A stretch of DNA of 64,000 nt, from contig JAEEVF010000004.1 in NCBI GenBank assembly GCA_016290775.1, positions 1-64,000 of the forward strand, in the 5' to 3' direction. Under the pieces are notes generated by a model. It did not search any database and was not told the origin of the DNA. It saw only the letters and a program-made list of their open reading frames with translations. The stretch comes from Acetatifactor sp. Lineage in GTDB: Bacteria; Bacillota; Clostridia; Lachnospirales; Lachnospiraceae. This document shows positions 37,637-46,414 of the stretch, one piece after another (positions within the stretch are counted from its first letter, which is position 1; the number at the start of each line of letters is the position of its first letter). A program made the translations under genes and the position numbers.

Positions 37637-39796
37637 TTATTGCTTGAACTTTGGCGTAAAGGTTCTTTTCTCGCCCTGGTCTTTTGCCTTTGCGGCCTTC
37701 ACCTTTTTTGCGGCCTCCTTGCAGAAGACGTCCTGTGCGAGCACGGCCTTCTTTCCGCGTCCGTCCACCTTTTCATAGGTGCCGTCCGGCTTTAAGATGC
37801 TTGCCTTTACGGTGTCGGCAAGCTGTACGTCAAGGATGTGGCGGAGCTCCTCCTTGAGTTCCGGGCGATCCACGGGGAACAGGATCTCCACGCGGCGCTC
37901 TAGGTTTCTGGGCATCCAGTCGGCACTGGAACAATAAACCTCGGGATGCTCGTCATTCTCGAAATAAAAGATCCTTGCATGCTCCAAAAAGTTGCCGACA
38001 ATGGAGCGCACGGTGATGTTCTCGCTGACGCCCGGGATCCCGACTCTCAGACAGCAGATCCCTCGAACGATCAGCTCGATCTTCACGCCTGCCGCGCTCG
38101 CTTCATAAAGCGCCGTGATCACGTCTGGATCGCAAAGGGAATTCATCTTCGCGATGATATGCGCCTTACGGCCTTCCTGCGCGTAACGCTTCTCCCTGTC
38201 AATCAAATACAGGAACTTGTCCTTAAGCCACAAGGGTGCCAGCGTGAGTTTGTTCCATACAAGGGGCTCTGAATATCCCGAAAGCATGTTGAATACGGCC
38301 GTTGCGTCCTCTCCCACCGTCTCAGAGCAGGTGAGAAGTCCAATGTCGGTATATAGCTTCGCCGTCGCATCGTTGTAATTTCCGGTGCCAAGATGCACGT
38401 AGCGCTGAATGCCATTCTCCTCACGGCGCACCACCAAAGTGATCTTGGAATGGGTCTTTAAGCCCACCAAACCGTAAATCACGTGGCACCCTGCCTGCTC
38501 AAGCTTCTTTGCCCAGACAATGTTGTTTTCCTCATCAAAGCGGGCCTTCAGCTCCACAAGCACGGTTACCTGCTTTCCGTTTTCCGCAGCCTGTGCCAGT
38601 GCGGCGATGATGGGCGAATTACCGCTGACGCGATAGAGCGTTTGCTTGATGGCAAGCACCTTAGGATCCACGGCCGCCTGGCGGATAAAGTCCACCACGG
38701 GCTCGAAAGTCTGATAGGGATGCTGCATCAAAATGTCGCCTTTTCGGATCTCGTCAAAAACGTTGCACCCCGCGGGGAGTTCAGGCACCATCTTGGGCTC
38801 GTACTTTGGCGTCTTGAACGCATCAAACCCTTCGAGACCATATAATTTCATCAGGACCGTCAGGTCTAAGGGTCCGTCGATCTCATAGATAAATCCGTCG
38901 CTGATGGATAATTCCTTCTTCAGGATGGAAAGCAGTCCCTTGTCCATGCCCTGCTCCACTTCCAGACGGATGCACTCGCCCCACTGACGCTTTTTGATCT
39001 GCTTTTCGATCTCCTTGAGCAGGTCTTCGGCTTCATCTTCCTCGATGGTCAGATCGGCATTACGCATGATACGGAAGGGATGCGCGCACTCGATCGTGTA
39101 ATTCAGGAACAGCTGACTGATGTTCCGCTCAATGATCTCCTCAAGAAGGATGACTCTCTTGATCTCGCCTTCCTTCGCGGGGAGCTCCACCACGCGGCTA
39201 AGGACGCTGGGCACCTGCACGGTAACGAATTCCAGCTCGCTGTTTTTCTTCTTTTTGCGCACCATGGCACCGATGTTCAGCGTCTTGTTGCGGATGAGAG
39301 GGAACGGTCTGGAGGAATCCACTGCCATGGGCGTGAGCACGGGATATACGTTCTCACGGAAATACTGATCCACAAAGGCGCCCTCTTCCTTGGACAGGTC
39401 CTCGTGGTGCGCCACAACGTGAAGGCCGTCGCGAAGGAGCTGTGGATTCAGCGACCTTCCCCAGGTGGAATACTGGAGCTGCACGAGCTCATGGATCGCC
39501 TTACTGATCTCGGAAAGCTGCGTTTTTGGCGTCATGCCGGCGATGTCCTTCTTGGTATAGCCCGCATTCACCATATCCTTGATGGATGCCACGCGGACCA
39601 TAAAGAATTCATCCAGGTTCGATGCCGTGATGCTGAGGAACTTCAGCCGTTCAAACAAAGGATTGCTGCGGTCGCGCGCTTCGCCAAGGATCCTGTGGTC
39701 AAAAAGGATCCAGGACAGCTCTCTGTTTTCAAAAAACTTACGGTCACGCATTACAACCTTTCCTTTTTCCGTCAGATTCTCCGTTTTCTCTGCCAT
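37637..39796 (-). CDS. ppk: Polyphosphate kinase 1
   Basis: PPK1 makes inorganic polyphosphate from ATP. The 719 residues cover the four domains: N-terminal NRELSWILFDHRILGEA, then the head domain, then two PLD-like catalytic domains. The autophosphorylated His is in GLKTHSKITLVVRR (about residues 436-449), and HLGTGNYNDATAKLYTDIGL follows. The second PLD-like region shows IVRGICCLRVGIPGVSENI. A C-terminal Lys-rich tail extends beyond the domain. AGGAG precedes the ATG. The gene follows the Ppx-like gene by 9 bases, so polyphosphate synthesis and its putative control are co-transcribed. Confidence 0.95.
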   Translation of the reverse strand: MAEKTENLTEKGKVVMRDRKFFENRELSWILFDHRILGEARDRSNPLFERLKFLSITASNLDEFFMVRVASIKDMVNAGYTKKDIAGMTPKTQLSEISKAIHELVQLQYSTWGRSLNPQLLRDGLHVVAHHEDLSKEEGAFVDQYFRENVYPVLTPMAVDSSRPFPLIRNKTLNIGAMVRKKKKNSELEFVTVQVPSVLSRVVELPAKEGEIKRVILLEEIIERNISQLFLNYTIECAHPFRIMRNADLTIEEDEAEDLLKEIEKQIKKRQWGECIRLEVEQGMDKGLLSILKKELSISDGFIYEIDGPLDLTVLMKLYGLEGFDAFKTPKYEPKMVPELPAGCNVFDEIRKGDILMQHPYQTFEPVVDFIRQAAVDPKVLAIKQTLYRVSGNSPIIAALAQAAENGKQVTVLVELKARFDEENNIVWAKKLEQAGCHVIYGLVGLKTHSKITLVVRREENGIQRYVHLGTGNYNDATAKLYTDIGLLTCSETVGEDATAVFNMLSGYSEPLVWNKLTLAPLWLKDKFLYLIDREKRYAQEGRKAHIIAKMNSLCDPDVITALYEASAAGVKIELIVRGICCLRVGIPGVSENITVRSIVGNFLEHARIFYFENDEHPEVYCSSADWMPRNLERRVEILFPVDRPELKEELRHILDVQLADTVKASILKPDGTYEKVDGRGKKAVLAQDVFCKEAAKKVKAAKAKDQGEKRTFTPKFKQ

Positions 39797-39805
39797 ATCC
39801 TTCTC

Positions 39806-41356
39806 CTAAAACTTCTTTTTTGTCTTTAAGATGGGAACTACGCTGAACACTTCCTGGAAGAACTCGGAAGAAGTATCAAAAAAGCCTTTCTCCAGCGTGA
39901 TATCTTCCTGTGTGTCGATCGCGAGGTGCAATTCATTTTCAACAAGCTGTGCCTTGATGCCTTTGAGCTTTTGCTTGTGGCTCCGGTCAAGGCTGTTGGC
40001 AAGTCTCAGGATGGCCGTCAGCTTGGCGACGGTCAGGTAATTCTCCTTGCCAAAGAAACTGCTGCCGCGGCTCTCCTGATAGCCATAGTAGATAAAGTCG
40101 CTGTGGTTGTATCTTACGACGTTGGCCACGATCTCACGCTCTGCGTGGGAAAGTCCAATGATCTCCGTTGCCATGATGATGTCGTAGGAGGTCTCGCCGA
40201 CGTCCACGAGGCTGACATACTTGCCGCAATCGTGAAGCAGCGCCGCGATCTGCAAAAACAGCCTCTCGCGCCCGCCCATGCCGTGGATCTTCTTCATGCT
40301 GTCAAAGATGGTGGTTGCAAGAACCTCCAGGGTTTCCGCACGCTTGCGGCTTCCCATGTAACGCTTGCTGATGCCGCCTGCGCAGGCAATGATGTCACTC
40401 TCAAAGTCATGCTCTCCGCGGAACATCTTGATCTCTTCGGCATATTCATACGCCATGCCGTCGCAAAGCGTAACGCCGGGTGCCCAAACCTTCTTTGCGC
40501 CCATGACCTTTGCGATCCTTCGCGTCAGCACGGCACTGATCATCACCAGCGGAACCTTTTCCTCCGGGATGCCAAGGGTCTTTGCGGCGCCCATTGCGGT
40601 TCCCGCATGCAAAAGGTCCATCAGCGCGTCAAAGTCCTCCGTCGTGATCGTGGACTTGTCAGGATTGTTCCCCGCACGCCTGATGGCCCAAGGGGAAATG
40701 TAGTCGTCCACGACGATGATGTTCTGGATCTCGCGGTCCTTCAGGTACAGCTTTTTATAGGTCGCAAGCTGTGCGCCGGCGAGCTCATCTACCAGCATTT
40801 CCATCTGATCACGGCCTGCGTTTAAGTGCGTGAGCATCTCCTGCAGACGAAGCACGCCAAGCCGCAGGTTCTGTGTGCTCATGAGGGCATCATTGTCAAA
40901 CAGGGACAGCTGAATGCTGCCGTTACTGATGTCCACGATGGCCGTCTTTTCCTCGATGATCTTGCGGAAGCTCTCGCCCTTCGAAGCGATGGATTTATAA
41001 TCCAAAAAGCGTTGCTCGGAGTTGCTTAAGATCTTAACGGGGATCCCGGTACGCTGCTCAATCTGATCGAGCACGATGAGAGTATTCTCCGTCTCACGAA
41101 GCGCGCTGGTGCCATAGGCGCGGAACGCGTCCACGCGATAGGCCTTCATCACCTGGCGAAAATCCAACAGCGTCCTGCACAATTCATCGATCTTTTCCTT
41201 GCTGAGCTTTCCCGTCGCATAAGTTTCGCTTCCCAAGTCCATTCTCTGGCTCAGACAGTCAATCTCACGGATGGTGTTCTTTCCGGAGAATTCATAGATC
41301 TTCATGGTCAGTTCAAAGCTTCCCACCGAGATGGCAGCGAAGGTTTTTACGTTCAC
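39806..41356 (-). CDS. Ppx/GppA-like protein with HD domain, degenerate phosphatase site
   Basis: Ppx/GppA enzymes hydrolyse polyphosphate or pppGpp with an actin-like ATPase fold. Here the first phosphate loop reads AAISVGSFELT instead of the usual A-x-D-x-G-S-N, losing the conserved Asp. The second loop reads VDISNGSIQLS instead of D-x-G-G-G-S. The catalytic Glu region GTSALRETEN is kept. Residues about 320-516 carry an HD domain (ALLHDCGKYVSL, then RYNHSDF) that looks intact. The protein may bind polyphosphate or nucleotides as a sensor, or act through the HD part. It starts at a GTG overlapping the DUF815 stop (GTGA), with GGGGG as RBS, and is followed by ppk 9 bases later. Confidence 0.85.
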   Translation of the reverse strand: MNVKTFAAISVGSFELTMKIYEFSGKNTIREIDCLSQRMDLGSETYATGKLSKEKIDELCRTLLDFRQVMKAYRVDAFRAYGTSALRETENTLIVLDQIEQRTGIPVKILSNSEQRFLDYKSIASKGESFRKIIEEKTAIVDISNGSIQLSLFDNDALMSTQNLRLGVLRLQEMLTHLNAGRDQMEMLVDELAGAQLATYKKLYLKDREIQNIIVVDDYISPWAIRRAGNNPDKSTITTEDFDALMDLLHAGTAMGAAKTLGIPEEKVPLVMISAVLTRRIAKVMGAKKVWAPGVTLCDGMAYEYAEEIKMFRGEHDFESDIIACAGGISKRYMGSRKRAETLEVLATTIFDSMKKIHGMGGRERLFLQIAALLHDCGKYVSLVDVGETSYDIIMATEIIGLSHAEREIVANVVRYNHSDFIYYGYQESRGSSFFGKENYLTVAKLTAILRLANSLDRSHKQKLKGIKAQLVENELHLAIDTQEDITLEKGFFDTSSEFFQEVFSVVPILKTKKKF

Positions 41357-42657
41357 TTTGCATTCCCCCTTAGATAATCAATAAACTGACTTGCCGTCCG
41401 TCCGGACAAGCCTCCGTGTGACAGTTCCCATTTGTTTGCCTCAAGGAGGAGCTCCTCCTCCGGCATTGTGATGCCGTAGCGCTCCGCAAGGGCCTTCACG
41501 ATGGCCTGGAATTCCTTCTTGTCCGGTCTTCCAAAGTAGATCGTGACACCAAAGCGATATGCCAGCGAAAGCTTTTCCTGAACGGTATCGCCGGTGTGCA
41601 TGTCCTCATCCTCCTTGTCGGAATAATTCTCACGGATGAGGTGCCTTCTGTTCGAAGTGGCATAGATCAAAACATTGTTGGGCTTCTTCTCCAGTCCGCC
41701 TTCGATCACGGCCTTTAAGTACTTGTAATCGGTCTCATAGTCCTCAAAGCTCAGGTCGTCCATGTAGATCACGAAGTGATAGCTGCGGTTTTTGATCTGG
41801 CTGATCACGTCGTTTAAGTACTGGAACTGATACTTGTTGATCTCGATGACGCGAAGGCCCTTTTCATAATATTCGTTCGTCATGGCCTTGATGCTCGAGG
41901 ATTTTCCGGTCCCGGCATCACCAAAGAGCAGGCAGTTGTTCGCGGGACGCCCTGCAACAAATGCGTCCGTGTTGTCGCGAAGCTTTTTCTTTGCGGCTTC
42001 ATAGCCCACAAGGTCATCGAACTTTACGTGAGCGATGTTTCGGATTGGCTCGATCTCCACGCCGCCCTCACGGGGATTGATGCGAAAGGACTTGTGAAGT
42101 CCAAACTTCCCGACGCCAAAACGCTTGTAAAACCTTGCAACGGCCATGCGCATCTCCATAGGAGTGTCGGCCTTTGCCATTTCCGCGGCCAGATCGCAAA
42201 TGTGGCCGCTGATGCGATGATTGTAAATGCGTCCGCTCCTGTCATCCCGCTGATAGTGCAGGATCAATGCCAGCTGCGGTACGGGAAGCGCCGAAATGAT
42301 GCCGGAAAAATCAAAATCATAATAGTGCTTTAGCACCTCGAAATCGGAGGATACGGCAGTGCGAATGGTCCCCGAAGGCTCGTCCTTCAGCTCGCAGGCG
42401 ATGGAATATGCATTCTCCGCATTGACCAATAGGTCCGTCAGGTAACAATGCCAAAGATTTCCGTCAAACCCACACTGCTCAGCAAGCTCAATAAGTTCGC
42501 GAACGGCTTCACACGCCTCATCCGTAAGGCTTTCCCGCTCCTTTGCCGAGAGTGCTCCCAGCTCTCCCGCCTCGTAGCGCGAGATCAGCTTTGTCACCTT
42601 GTCAAACAATTCTTCCTTTGCAAGATCCCGATACAGGATCAATTCTGCGTCTTTCAT
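41353..42657 (-). CDS. DUF815-type AAA ATPase
   Basis: The 434-residue protein has a helical N-terminal half and a C-terminal AAA-like ATPase domain. Walker A is LLFGDAGTGKSSSIKAM (about residues 240-256), Walker B FVIYMDDLSFED (about 293), followed by the sensor segment LIYATSNRRHL and a C-terminal lid. DUF815 ATPases are widespread in bacteria and have no settled role. The RBS is GGGGGAAG. It lies between pheA (26 bases upstream) and the Ppx-like gene (GTGA overlap), so it is co-expressed with polyphosphate genes. Confidence 0.88.
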   Translation of the reverse strand: MKDAELILYRDLAKEELFDKVTKLISRYEAGELGALSAKERESLTDEACEAVRELIELAEQCGFDGNLWHCYLTDLLVNAENAYSIACELKDEPSGTIRTAVSSDFEVLKHYYDFDFSGIISALPVPQLALILHYQRDDRSGRIYNHRISGHICDLAAEMAKADTPMEMRMAVARFYKRFGVGKFGLHKSFRINPREGGVEIEPIRNIAHVKFDDLVGYEAAKKKLRDNTDAFVAGRPANNCLLFGDAGTGKSSSIKAMTNEYYEKGLRVIEINKYQFQYLNDVISQIKNRSYHFVIYMDDLSFEDYETDYKYLKAVIEGGLEKKPNNVLIYATSNRRHLIRENYSDKEDEDMHTGDTVQEKLSLAYRFGVTIYFGRPDKKEFQAIVKALAERYGITMPEEELLLEANKWELSHGGLSGRTASQFIDYLRGNAK

Positions 42658-42683
42658 ATGCTTCCCCCAATTTCCGGTTCGTC

Positions 42684-43811
42684 CTAATAGTTCCCCAAGA
42701 TCTTAAGGCCGATGGCCTCCTCGCGAAGACCGCGCAGCGCGCTCTTTACGGCGCCGTCAGCCAGATTTCCTTCAAAATCCACAAAGAACCTGTACTCCCA
42801 GCTGCGTTCCGGAATGGGACGGCTCTCGATCCTTGTCATGTTCAGGTTGTTGTAGATAAAGTGCGACAACATGTGATACAAAGATCCGCTCTCATGCGGC
42901 ACTTCGAAGCAGATGCTGATCTTTTTCGCATCCTTGCGGAAGATCCGCTGATTGGTCACCACGATGAACCTCGTCGAATTCTCCTCGCTTTGGTTGACGC
43001 CCTTCTTCAGCACCTCGAGGCCATAGACCGATGCGGCATATTCGCTCGCAATGGCAGCCTGGTCAAGCCGTCCGTCCTCAGCCACCTTCTTTGCGGCAAA
43101 GGCGTTGTTTGGCATGCTGATCTGCTGCCAGTCATGCTCCGAAAGGAATTTCGCACTCTGCATGAGCGACTGAGGGTGGGAATAAACCGTCTTGATCCCA
43201 TTTACGTCAGCGCCCGGACATCCCAACAGACAATGCTCGATCCTGATGACCTGCTCTCCCACGATATAGTTTTCAAATTGTGCCAAAAGATCATAGTTTT
43301 CACTGACGATCCCGGCCGTGGAGTTCTCGATGGGGAGCACCGCGTAGTCCGCCGCCCCTTCGTCAATGGCCTCCATGGCGTCGCGGAAGCTGTCCACGTG
43401 AAAGCTCTTTATGCCGTCTCCAAAGTACTTGATCATGGCTGCCTGGGAATAGGCACCTTCCGCCCCCTGGAATACCACCCGGGCGTTAGCAATGTCCAGC
43501 TTGTCCACGCCAATGAAGGGGAGCCTCCCTTGCACGCCGCTTTCTGAAAGCATCTTATACTGGAGCTTGCGGCTCGCCGACATGATCTGTTCAAAAAGCT
43601 CCTCCACGCCATGTCCGTAAAGCTCGTCATGGGTCAGAGACTTCACCCTTGCAAGCTTTTCCTGCTCGCGCTGTCTGTCGAACACCTTCTTGCCTGTTTC
43701 GATCTTAAATTTTGCGATCTCCTTGCAGATGTCCATGCGCTGCTCATAGAGCGAAACGATCTGCTCGTCGATCTCATCCAATTGTCCGCGAAATTCTAGT
43801 AAATCTGCCAT
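42684..43811 (-). CDS. pheA: Bifunctional chorismate mutase / prephenate dehydratase
   Basis: The protein converts chorismate to prephenate and then to phenylpyruvate, the phenylalanine branch. Of 375 residues, about 1-90 are the AroQ chorismate mutase (LDEIDEQIVSLYEQRMDIC). Residues about 110-290 are the dehydratase (VVFQGAEGAYSQAAMIKYFG, PIENSTAGIV, and the catalytic ENSTRFIVV). About 295-375 are the ACT regulatory domain, with MTRIESRPIP, the phenylalanine-binding ESRP. All parts are complete, so feedback inhibition is expected. The ribosome binding site is weak (GAAAGAG). It follows the ArsR gene by 27 bases. Confidence 0.94.
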   Translation of the reverse strand: MADLLEFRGQLDEIDEQIVSLYEQRMDICKEIAKFKIETGKKVFDRQREQEKLARVKSLTHDELYGHGVEELFEQIMSASRKLQYKMLSESGVQGRLPFIGVDKLDIANARVVFQGAEGAYSQAAMIKYFGDGIKSFHVDSFRDAMEAIDEGAADYAVLPIENSTAGIVSENYDLLAQFENYIVGEQVIRIEHCLLGCPGADVNGIKTVYSHPQSLMQSAKFLSEHDWQQISMPNNAFAAKKVAEDGRLDQAAIASEYAASVYGLEVLKKGVNQSEENSTRFIVVTNQRIFRKDAKKISICFEVPHESGSLYHMLSHFIYNNLNMTRIESRPIPERSWEYRFFVDFEGNLADGAVKSALRGLREEAIGLKILGNY

Positions 43812-43838
43812 TTTATTCTCTTTCGTCCTTTGAGTAAA

Positions 43839-44192
43839 TTATTCTTCGATGTGGTCCAGACCCTGGCTCAGAATAGACACGATGTGATCATCTGCGGGGG
43901 CGTAAAAGATCGTCTTTCCCTCCCTGCGATTCTTCACCAGGTCCATCTGCTTGAGTATCCTTAGCTGATGGGAAACAGCTGACTGCGTCACGCCAAGGAG
44001 CGAGGCAATGTCGAGTACGCACATTTCCTTGCAAAGTAACGCAAGCAGGATCTTCAGCCGCGTGGAATCCCCAAACACCTTAAAGAATTCCGCCAGGTCC
44101 TGCATCTCCTCCTCAGGGGGCATTTTCTCCTCGATCTTCGCTGCTTCCTGGGGTGTTAAATTCAAAAAAAAGTTGTCTTCGCGTCCTTCCAT
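43839..44192 (-). CDS. ArsR/SmtB-family metal-sensing repressor
   Basis: The 117-residue protein has a winged helix (FFKVFGDSTRLKILLALL, then LLGVTQSAVSHQLRILKQMD, then RREGKTIFYAPAD). The C-terminal helix carries D-x-H followed by H eleven and E fourteen residues after the first His (DDHIVSILSQGLDHIEE). This is the exact spacing of the alpha-5 zinc site of SmtB (Asp104, His106, His117, Glu120), so zinc or cobalt sensing is likely. EMCVLDI resembles the alpha-3 ELCV box but with a single Cys. The ATG at 44192 has GGAGGGAG upstream; an in-frame start at 44255 would precede the promoter. No metal pump lies next to it; the target is unknown. Confidence 0.88.
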   Translation of the reverse strand: MEGREDNFFLNLTPQEAAKIEEKMPPEEEMQDLAEFFKVFGDSTRLKILLALLCKEMCVLDIASLLGVTQSAVSHQLRILKQMDLVKNRREGKTIFYAPADDHIVSILSQGLDHIEE

Positions 44193-44206
44193 CGTTCTCC
44201 CTCCGT

Positions 44207-44255
44207 GATAATGCCTTATCTGATCTATTTTACACCATTTTGCATGATTCCACAA
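44207..44255 (-). promoter_or_regulatory. Promoter and possible operator of the ArsR gene
   Basis: On the minus strand TTGTGG (44255-44250) and TAAAAT (44232-44227) are 17 bases apart. Just downstream, GATAA/TTATC (44207-44211 and 44216-44220) form a dyad around four bases before the ribosome binding site, a likely place for autorepression. Confidence 0.6.
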
Positions 44256-44264
44256 GGCTTGAAG

Positions 44265-45443
44265 TCATTTTGCGGGGGAATAAATGCTTTTCATCGCATC
44301 ATTCATAAAAACCTCGCCCTGATCATCCACCATCAATATGGCGACCCCGTACTTTTCCGCCAATGCCATGCCCTTCTTTTGCCCTAAAACAAAGCATGCC
44401 GTGGAGAGCGCATCCGAAAGGAATCCGCTTTCCGAAACGATCGTCACGCCGTGGATCCCATTGCTTGCAGGGCGTCCCGTCGCAGGGTCCAGAATGTGAT
44501 GATAACGCACGCCGTCCACTTCAAAATACCGCTCATAGTCCCCCGACGTAGAAACGCAAGACCCACCCGTCAGGCTCAGCGTTCCGATGGTTTTCGAAGG
44601 CTCCTTTGGATCAACGATCGCAACATTCCAAGGCTTTCCGTTCGGCTTGGTGCCGTAAGCCAAAACGCTCCCGCCCATGGAGAAAACACCAGCAAACTCA
44701 AGGTCGCCTGCCTTTTGCCTTTCATCCAAAAGCGCCCTGATCTCATCCAGCGCCAAGCCCTTTCCAACGCTGCCAAGGTCCAGGATCATGCCCCTTTCCA
44801 ATACGGCGCTTCCATCTTGCAGCGAAAGCTTTTCAATGCCGCAACACGCCAAGGCGTCCTGAACTTCTTTTTCCGAGGGAATTCGCACCTCTCCCTCCCC
44901 CGCCGAGATTGCGTCAATGTTCCAGAGCACTGAAAGTGCCCCGACGCTTACGTCAAACGCGCCGTCAGATTCCTGCGAAAGTTCCATGCACTCTCTCAAG
45001 ATTTCTTCCAGCTCAGCGGAAACAGGCATGCCCTGTTCCTCTCCGGCCTTTTCATTCAGCTTGTAAACCTCTGCCGTCTCCACTCTTCTTGACAAACAAT
45101 TTTTCTCAAGTCGATCCACCTCGTCGCAGATCGCCTGGATTACTTCCCTTGCCCCGTCCTCATCCGTTTCTCCAATGGGATATACGGTCATGCTGACCAT
45201 GGTGCCCATGGCCGTACCGCGGTAATTCACCGCCTTCGGCGACTGCTGACCTTCAACTTCACCGTTTGTCCCGCCGCCCACGGAACAGGCGCTAAGATGT
45301 AACAGAGAAAAAATCGTCAATAACGATAGAATGAAAAAAAGCCTCAGCGATTTGTTCTTTGCTTTGGCCTGTCTATCTGCTATACTAGGTACGGAGCCCC
45401 CGCTTTTTCGGGCCGCCCGATGATCACAAGAGGTCTTGTTCAT
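44265..45443 (-). CDS. apbE: ApbE-type FAD:protein FMN transferase, lipoprotein
   Basis: ApbE attaches FMN to Thr/Ser of extracytoplasmic proteins of redox chains. The 392-residue protein has a hydrophobic segment and lipobox (LRLFFILSLLTIFSLLHLSAC, lipid-modified Cys about residue 53). The ApbE domain follows (YRGTAMGTMVSMTVYP, then LDLGSVGKGLALDEI, then GGSVLAYGTKPNG, SLTGGSCVSTSGDYERYF and HHILDPATGRPA). The signal is preceded by an unusually long charged stretch; the ATG at 45443 is the best start visible but its RBS is 14 bases away, and it overlaps the ATG of the divergent gene. The start is therefore uncertain. The domain itself looks active. Confidence 0.88.
   Translation of the reverse strand: MNKTSCDHRAARKSGGSVPSIADRQAKAKNKSLRLFFILSLLTIFSLLHLSACSVGGGTNGEVEGQQSPKAVNYRGTAMGTMVSMTVYPIGETDEDGAREVIQAICDEVDRLEKNCLSRRVETAEVYKLNEKAGEEQGMPVSAELEEILRECMELSQESDGAFDVSVGALSVLWNIDAISAGEGEVRIPSEKEVQDALACCGIEKLSLQDGSAVLERGMILDLGSVGKGLALDEIRALLDERQKAGDLEFAGVFSMGGSVLAYGTKPNGKPWNVAIVDPKEPSKTIGTLSLTGGSCVSTSGDYERYFEVDGVRYHHILDPATGRPASNGIHGVTIVSESGFLSDALSTACFVLGQKKGMALAEKYGVAILMVDDQGEVFMNDAMKSIYSPAK
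45359..45386 (+). promoter_or_regulatory. Possible promoter of the NusG-II gene
   Basis: TTGCTT (45359-45364) and TATACT (45381-45386) are 16 bases apart, about 55 bases before the ATG at 45442. The -35 match is weak. It lies inside the 5' part of apbE on the other strand. Confidence 0.42.
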
Positions 45444-45846
45444 GAGAAAATTAACCACTCCTTCAAAAATTGCAATCGGTCTGTCCGTCCTGCTTTTTTT
45501 CCTTTTGGCCCTTTCCGCCTTGTGGATCTGGCTTGCTCCAAAGGCAGGACAGGACCCAATGGTCGCGGAAGTTTATCAGGATGGCGTTTTATTGCGCCGG
45601 ATCTCGCTTTCTGAGGTGAAGGCGCCCTATCAATTCACGGTCAAGGGCGAAGATGGCTGCGAGAACGTCATTGAAGTCCGCCCTGGCAGCATCGCCATCG
45701 TTTCCGCAAGTTGTCCCGACAAGCTCTGCGTGCATATGGGATCGCGCAGCGATTCGCTCCTTCCCATCGTCTGCCTGCCAAACCACTTAGTGATCCGGCT
45801 TCACCGTGAAAGCGACGAAGAAGAAACGGATGCGATCACCTACTAA
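45442..45846 (+). CDS. NusG domain II protein, membrane-anchored
   Basis: The 134-residue protein has an N-terminal membrane helix (about residues 10-30, AIGLSVLLFFLLALSALWIW) and an outside NusG-domain-II fold. EVYQDGVLLRRISLSEV and CENVIEVRPGSIAIVSASCP are followed by the LCVHMG and LLPIVCLPNHLVIRL segment with paired Cys. AGAGG stands 8 bases before the ATG. In Listeria and other Firmicutes a NusG-II protein and a Gx transporter form a pair within flavin-based extracellular electron transfer loci (called EetA/EetB in my memory), next to an ApbE-like FmnB. The same three are found here. The next gene starts 25 bases later. Confidence 0.82.
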   Translation: MRKLTTPSKIAIGLSVLLFFLLALSALWIWLAPKAGQDPMVAEVYQDGVLLRRISLSEVKAPYQFTVKGEDGCENVIEVRPGSIAIVSASCPDKLCVHMGSRSDSLLPIVCLPNHLVIRLHRESDEEETDAITY

Positions 45847-45871
45847 AGCCTTGAAAGGAATTCTGATACAT

Positions 45872-46414
45872 ATGTCCAAGAAACCCGAAAACAAAAACGC
45901 GCAGGCAAGAAGGAAAGGCTTCGACGTTCAGAAAATGACCATTCTGGCCTTGCTCGTGGCCGCGGCGCTCATGATCTATGCCATCGAAAGCATGCTTCCC
46001 ACGCTTGTTCCCATTCCCGGCATCAAGCTTGGCCTTGCCAACGTGGTAACGCTCATCACGCTAAAGCGCTACGGCGCAAGGGATGCCTTTCTCGTGTTGC
46101 TTGCAAGGATCCTGCTCTCTAGCTTTTTCTTCGGGCAGCTCCTTAGCCTTCTTTACAGCTTTTGCGGCGGCCTTCTTTGCATGCTTGTCACCTGGCTGGT
46201 CAATTCCATTTTGCAGGGCCATTTCCTTTACCTGACCAGCATTTTCGGCGCTTTGTCACACAATGCGGCGCAGCTTCTGGTCGCCTTCTTTATCACGCAA
46301 GTGGCAGGCGTCTTTGGCTATCTTCCGTTCCTCGTGATCAGCGCCATACTTACAGGACTTTTTACAGGCCTGTGCGCACACTTTACGCTAAAATACCTCC
46401 CGAAAAAGGGCTAG
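45872..46414 (+). CDS. Gx transporter family membrane protein
   Basis: The 180-residue protein has five to six hydrophobic helices and the family hallmark PTLVPIPGIKLGLANVVTLI (about residues 48-67). It was named after heptaprenyl-diphosphate synthase component I and resembles ECF-type substrate-binding subunits. It is the usual partner of the NusG-II protein upstream (25 bases). The ATG at 45872 is preferred over an earlier in-frame start that would overlap the upstream gene. Its stop region overlaps the convergent folBK gene by 4 bases, with no terminator between. Confidence 0.82.
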   Translation: MSKKPENKNAQARRKGFDVQKMTILALLVAAALMIYAIESMLPTLVPIPGIKLGLANVVTLITLKRYGARDAFLVLLARILLSSFFFGQLLSLLYSFCGGLLCMLVTWLVNSILQGHFLYLTSIFGALSHNAAQLLVAFFITQVAGVFGYLPFLVISAILTGLFTGLCAHFTLKYLPKKG

